Position numbers and translations under genes: made by a program. Below the pieces are notes generated by a model. That model saw only the letters and a program-made list of their open reading frames with translations. It made no database searches and was not told the DNA's origin. Of a stretch of DNA of 64,000 nucleotides, positions 62,060 through 64,000 are shown in pieces. Source of the DNA: Bryobacteraceae bacterium (GTDB lineage Bacteria > Acidobacteriota > Terriglobia > Bryobacterales > Bryobacteraceae); NCBI GenBank assembly GCA_029975915.1, contig JARKOC010000177.1, forward strand, positions 372,001-436,000. Reading direction: 5' to 3'. Within the stretch, counting starts at the first letter, position 1. Every line of letters starts with the position of its first letter.

Positions 62060-62344
62060 ATGGGTGTTGTGGTCAGATTCGGGAAGGTGAAGGCTCTGTT
62101 GCGCGAGGGACAGTGGCGCTCGGCCGACCCTCGACTCGAACATACGCTGAACCGGGCTACGGAGGATTGGATTCAGGCAACAGGCGGACCGCCCGTTGAT
62201 GTGCGCAATCCGGACCACAAAGTCGCCCAAGAGATTTGCCAGCGCAGGGGCGGCAAGATATTGCTCACATCCACGGGTGTCAGCAAGGCCGCCTTCCGGT
62301 CGTACATGATGCGCCGCCAGATGAACTTCAAATTCGATGACTGA
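62060..62344 (+). CDS. Small protein of unknown function, divergent from fliW
   Basis: The 94-residue product is basic (VVVRFGKVKALLREGQWRS, KVAQEICQRRGGKILLTSTG, SKAAFRSYMMRRQMNFKFDD) with no signal peptide or membrane helix. AGAGG lies seven bases before the ATG at 62060; an ATG at 62042 is possible. I recognise no family. It is divergent from fliW and overlaps the next small gene by eight bases. Confidence 0.5.
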   Translation: MGVVVRFGKVKALLREGQWRSADPRLEHTLNRATEDWIQATGGPPVDVRNPDHKVAQEICQRRGGKILLTSTGVSKAAFRSYMMRRQMNFKFDD

Positions 62345-62486
62345 CCACCGGGCCGGGAGATACTCGCCAGCGCTGAGATGGGGCGACCGGATGACGTTGT
62401 GGATCTTCGCGGGTATTCTGACTGGCGTCCTGGCGATGGTGAAAGCGCTTCGTCGCTCGGTTGCCCGGCACCAAAAGCCCGAATGA
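62337..62486 (+). CDS. Small single-helix membrane protein
   Basis: A 49-residue frame starts with ATG at 62337, overlapping the previous stop by eight bases. It has a charged N-terminus, one hydrophobic helix (LWIFAGILTGVLAMVKAL) and a basic tail (RRSVARHQKPE), consistent with an inner-membrane small protein with the tail inside. A shorter start at ATG 62391 begins right at the helix. It fills the gap before the convergent epsI gene, three bases away. Support is compositional only. Confidence 0.45.
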   Translation: MTDHRAGRYSPALRWGDRMTLWIFAGILTGVLAMVKALRRSVARHQKPE

Positions 62487-62489
62487 CGG

Positions 62490-63173
62490 TTATTGGGGAA
62501 CCTGGGCTGAGATCGCCGGCATGGCAGCGGCGATAAAGTCTGAGGTGACTCGCCGGACTTCCTCTTCCCGGCCCTCCGGCAATGGCGCGACGACGCGGAC
62601 AATGGCGGTGTCGGAACGCCGGTAGCGAAGTGAATCCAACACCAGCCAAACCTTGGCCTCGTATTCTGAAGCAATAGCCCGGTGGGCCGTCTGATACCAG
62701 TACAGAACCAGCGTCTTCTCGGTCCCACGGGCGACGATGAACCGGTTCACCTCGAGCGGCGACGCGAGTCCTGGAACGGGAATACGGACGATCTCGGAAG
62801 AAAGAGGCGCCCAACCTGAACCGGGCAGGCAGTTTTTCGGCGAATGCGGCGCGGCCCCGGTCTTCTGTGAACGGAAGTAGGCCATGAACAGATTCAGCGC
62901 GAATGGACTCTGCGGCGAATTGTAGACGCGGTTCAACGTGTCGTTAGCCCTCAGGACCCTGAGTATTTCATCCTCGATCGGATACTCGGCGGTCATGCGC
63001 CAGACGCCGAGTTGGCTTGGGAAACCGCTCATGGCGGGAGCGGCTGGGGCAAGTTCGGACTTGGGCACCAGATAGTACACCCCGGCCTGTCCCAGGAGGA
63101 CCAGGCTGAGTATTGCCGAGGCCGGGTGGCGCAGAAACCGGAGCGTATCAATCACGCCTGGCGGCCCTCGCAT
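62490..63173 (-). CDS. epsI: EpsI family exosortase-associated protein
   Basis: The 227-residue protein has an N-terminal helix (AILSLVLLGQAGVYYLVP) and the EpsI (DUF3485) features: LGVWRMTAEYPIEDEILRV, FMAYFRSQKTGAAPHSPKNC, LPGSGW and LVLYWYQTAHRAIASEYEAK. EpsI proteins are encoded next to, or fused to, exosortases in exopolysaccharide and PEP-CTERM systems; their exact role is not settled. It overlaps the exosortase gene by 26 bases, so it is translated with it. Confidence 0.92.
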   Translation of the reverse strand: MRGPPGVIDTLRFLRHPASAILSLVLLGQAGVYYLVPKSELAPAAPAMSGFPSQLGVWRMTAEYPIEDEILRVLRANDTLNRVYNSPQSPFALNLFMAYFRSQKTGAAPHSPKNCLPGSGWAPLSSEIVRIPVPGLASPLEVNRFIVARGTEKTLVLYWYQTAHRAIASEYEAKVWLVLDSLRYRRSDTAIVRVVAPLPEGREEEVRRVTSDFIAAAMPAISAQVPQ

Positions 63174-63999
63174 AGACCAGATTGACCAACCTGTGAGACA
63201 CGAACAGAAGAACCAGGGCGATCATGAAGATCACCCATCCTTCCAGGCTATGGAAGATGCCGGCGGCCAGTTCGGGATCTACTTCGCTCAGGATGCCCGT
63301 GATAGTGACTCGGAACGCATTGGCCGAGATGGCGATCGGCACTGTCAACACAAGAAGAACCCAGCGCATCCAAGACTTGTTGTCGAAAAAGAAACCATAC
63401 ACGAGTGACAAGAACGAAAGCGACAGCAACGAACGTATGCCGCTGCAGGCCTCCACAACAGAGAGGCGCTGGCTTGGCAGTTCGAGGATATTGCCATCCC
63501 GCAGCACCGGAATCCCGACCCAGGTGAGAACCTGTTCGGCGATCTGGCTTGCCAGCAATTGGAGGGGGAACGTCACCTGGTTGTAGATGATGGCGGGCAA
63601 GGGAATCATGAACACCAGCAGAAAGAGCGGGAATCCAAGATCCTTGACAAGGCGGAAGCCGCCAAGGGTCAACACAATACCCGCCAGGGAGATGATGAAG
63701 GCGGTACGCGCCATGAATAACTCGGCCCCAAGTGTGGCGGCCATCAGTTGCAGGGCTCCGGCCACGGCGACAATCAGACCGGGGATGAATGGCTTGTAGT
63801 CTCCTGCCAGAAGTTCGCCGCGCCGGAGCCAAACGATGTAAAGGGCTACGGCCGGGACAAAGAAGCCGTGCCCCATGTCTTCATCGATGATCCAATCATT
63901 GCCTAATGACGCCAGCACCGGGCCGTAACAGACCAGAAGAAGGGCGCCAAACCAAAGGATCGGGGCCCAAGGAAGGGACTTGAGATCCGGCCGGGACAA
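63148..63999 (-). CDS. Exosortase (start may lie past the window edge)
   Basis: The 283-residue membrane protein has about eight helices and the exosortase catalytic residues: Cys185 in VVEACSGIRSL, Arg230 in NAFRVTITG and His250 in GIFHSLEGWVIF. Exosortases are inner-membrane cysteine proteases that cleave C-terminal sorting tails such as PEP-CTERM and transfer the protein. The start used here is TTG at the last full codon of the window, so an earlier start outside is possible. No PEP-CTERM substrate was seen in the window. Confidence 0.92.
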   Translation of the reverse strand: MSRPDLKSLPWAPILWFGALLLVCYGPVLASLGNDWIIDEDMGHGFFVPAVALYIVWLRRGELLAGDYKPFIPGLIVAVAGALQLMAATLGAELFMARTAFIISLAGIVLTLGGFRLVKDLGFPLFLLVFMIPLPAIIYNQVTFPLQLLASQIAEQVLTWVGIPVLRDGNILELPSQRLSVVEACSGIRSLLSLSFLSLVYGFFFDNKSWMRWVLLVLTVPIAISANAFRVTITGILSEVDPELAAGIFHSLEGWVIFMIALVLLFVSHRLVNLVYARAARRD

Positions 64000-64000
64000 G

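Noticed and set aside
1..64000. tRNA, rRNA, CRISPR arrays, insertion sequences, prophage or att sites
   Set aside because: I looked for tRNA-like cloverleaf stretches, spaced direct repeats, transposase or integrase motifs and found none that I can support.

Overview
The window reads like a chromosomal piece of a Gram-negative, flagellated, hopanoid-making bacterium of the Acidobacteriota, most likely near Bryobacterales/Solibacter. This is inferred from the gene content: Oar-type TonB-dependent barrels with small companion barrels, an ADOP-type MacB/FtsX permease, a DUF1080 protein, a hopanoid gene block, exosortase-system genes, Mla-type lipid transport, and roughly 60% G+C by eye. No rRNA, tRNA, CRISPR array, transposase or prophage was seen. 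Gene density is very high, with many 1-4 base start/stop overlaps, and many starts are GTG or TTG.

Layout. 1-4.5 kb: the end of a TgpA-like transglutaminase, a DUF1080 protein, an exported protein with 11-residue repeats, and a RibD/DHFR-like reductase. 4.6-13.8 kb: one long forward transcription unit for isoprenoid and hopanoid synthesis (ispH, a half-size cyclase-like protein, hpnH, hpnA, hpnG, two zinc dehydrogenases, hpnC, hpnD, a STAS protein). 13.8-21.3 kb: four outer-membrane genes, large and small barrels alternating. 21.4-24.1 kb: purC, cvpA and an AI-2E-type transporter. 24.1-33.3 kb, reverse strand: a sugar-phosphate module (HAD phosphatase, RfaE1-like kinase, ROK kinase, GmhA-like isomerase) preceded by a CAAX-protease-like gene and a PrsT-like TPR lipoprotein, then a TolC-family protein and a CpaE/TadZ-like ATPase. 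33.6-43.6 kb: accessory material with an ADOP permease, a TPR protein, two tandem 78-residue secreted proteins, two alpha/beta hydrolases and several unknown exported proteins. 43.7-57.3 kb: an ABC-like ATPase, a ligase-ACP-acyltransferase fusion, a TPR protein, a sulfatase, an HpnK-type deacetylase with an MlaD/F/E lipid transporter, a P1 peptidase, an SDR and arginine decarboxylase. 57.4-62.1 kb: flagellar filament genes (fliD, a small downstream gene, flagellin, csrA, fliW). 62.3-64 kb: epsI and an exosortase at the window edge.

How they work together. Much of the window concerns the cell envelope: hopanoid synthesis, phospholipid trafficking, outer-membrane barrels, exosortase sorting and possibly heptose supply. 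The flagellar part carries its own control circuit. FliW and CsrA are encoded just upstream of flagellin, whose leader has several CsrA-type GGA motifs beneath a good sigma-28 promoter. The most unusual non-coding signal is a dispersed 12-base word, (A/G/T)CCAAACGAA(C/T)T. It occurs eight times on both strands, with three further copies of its 9-base core, inside and between unrelated genes.
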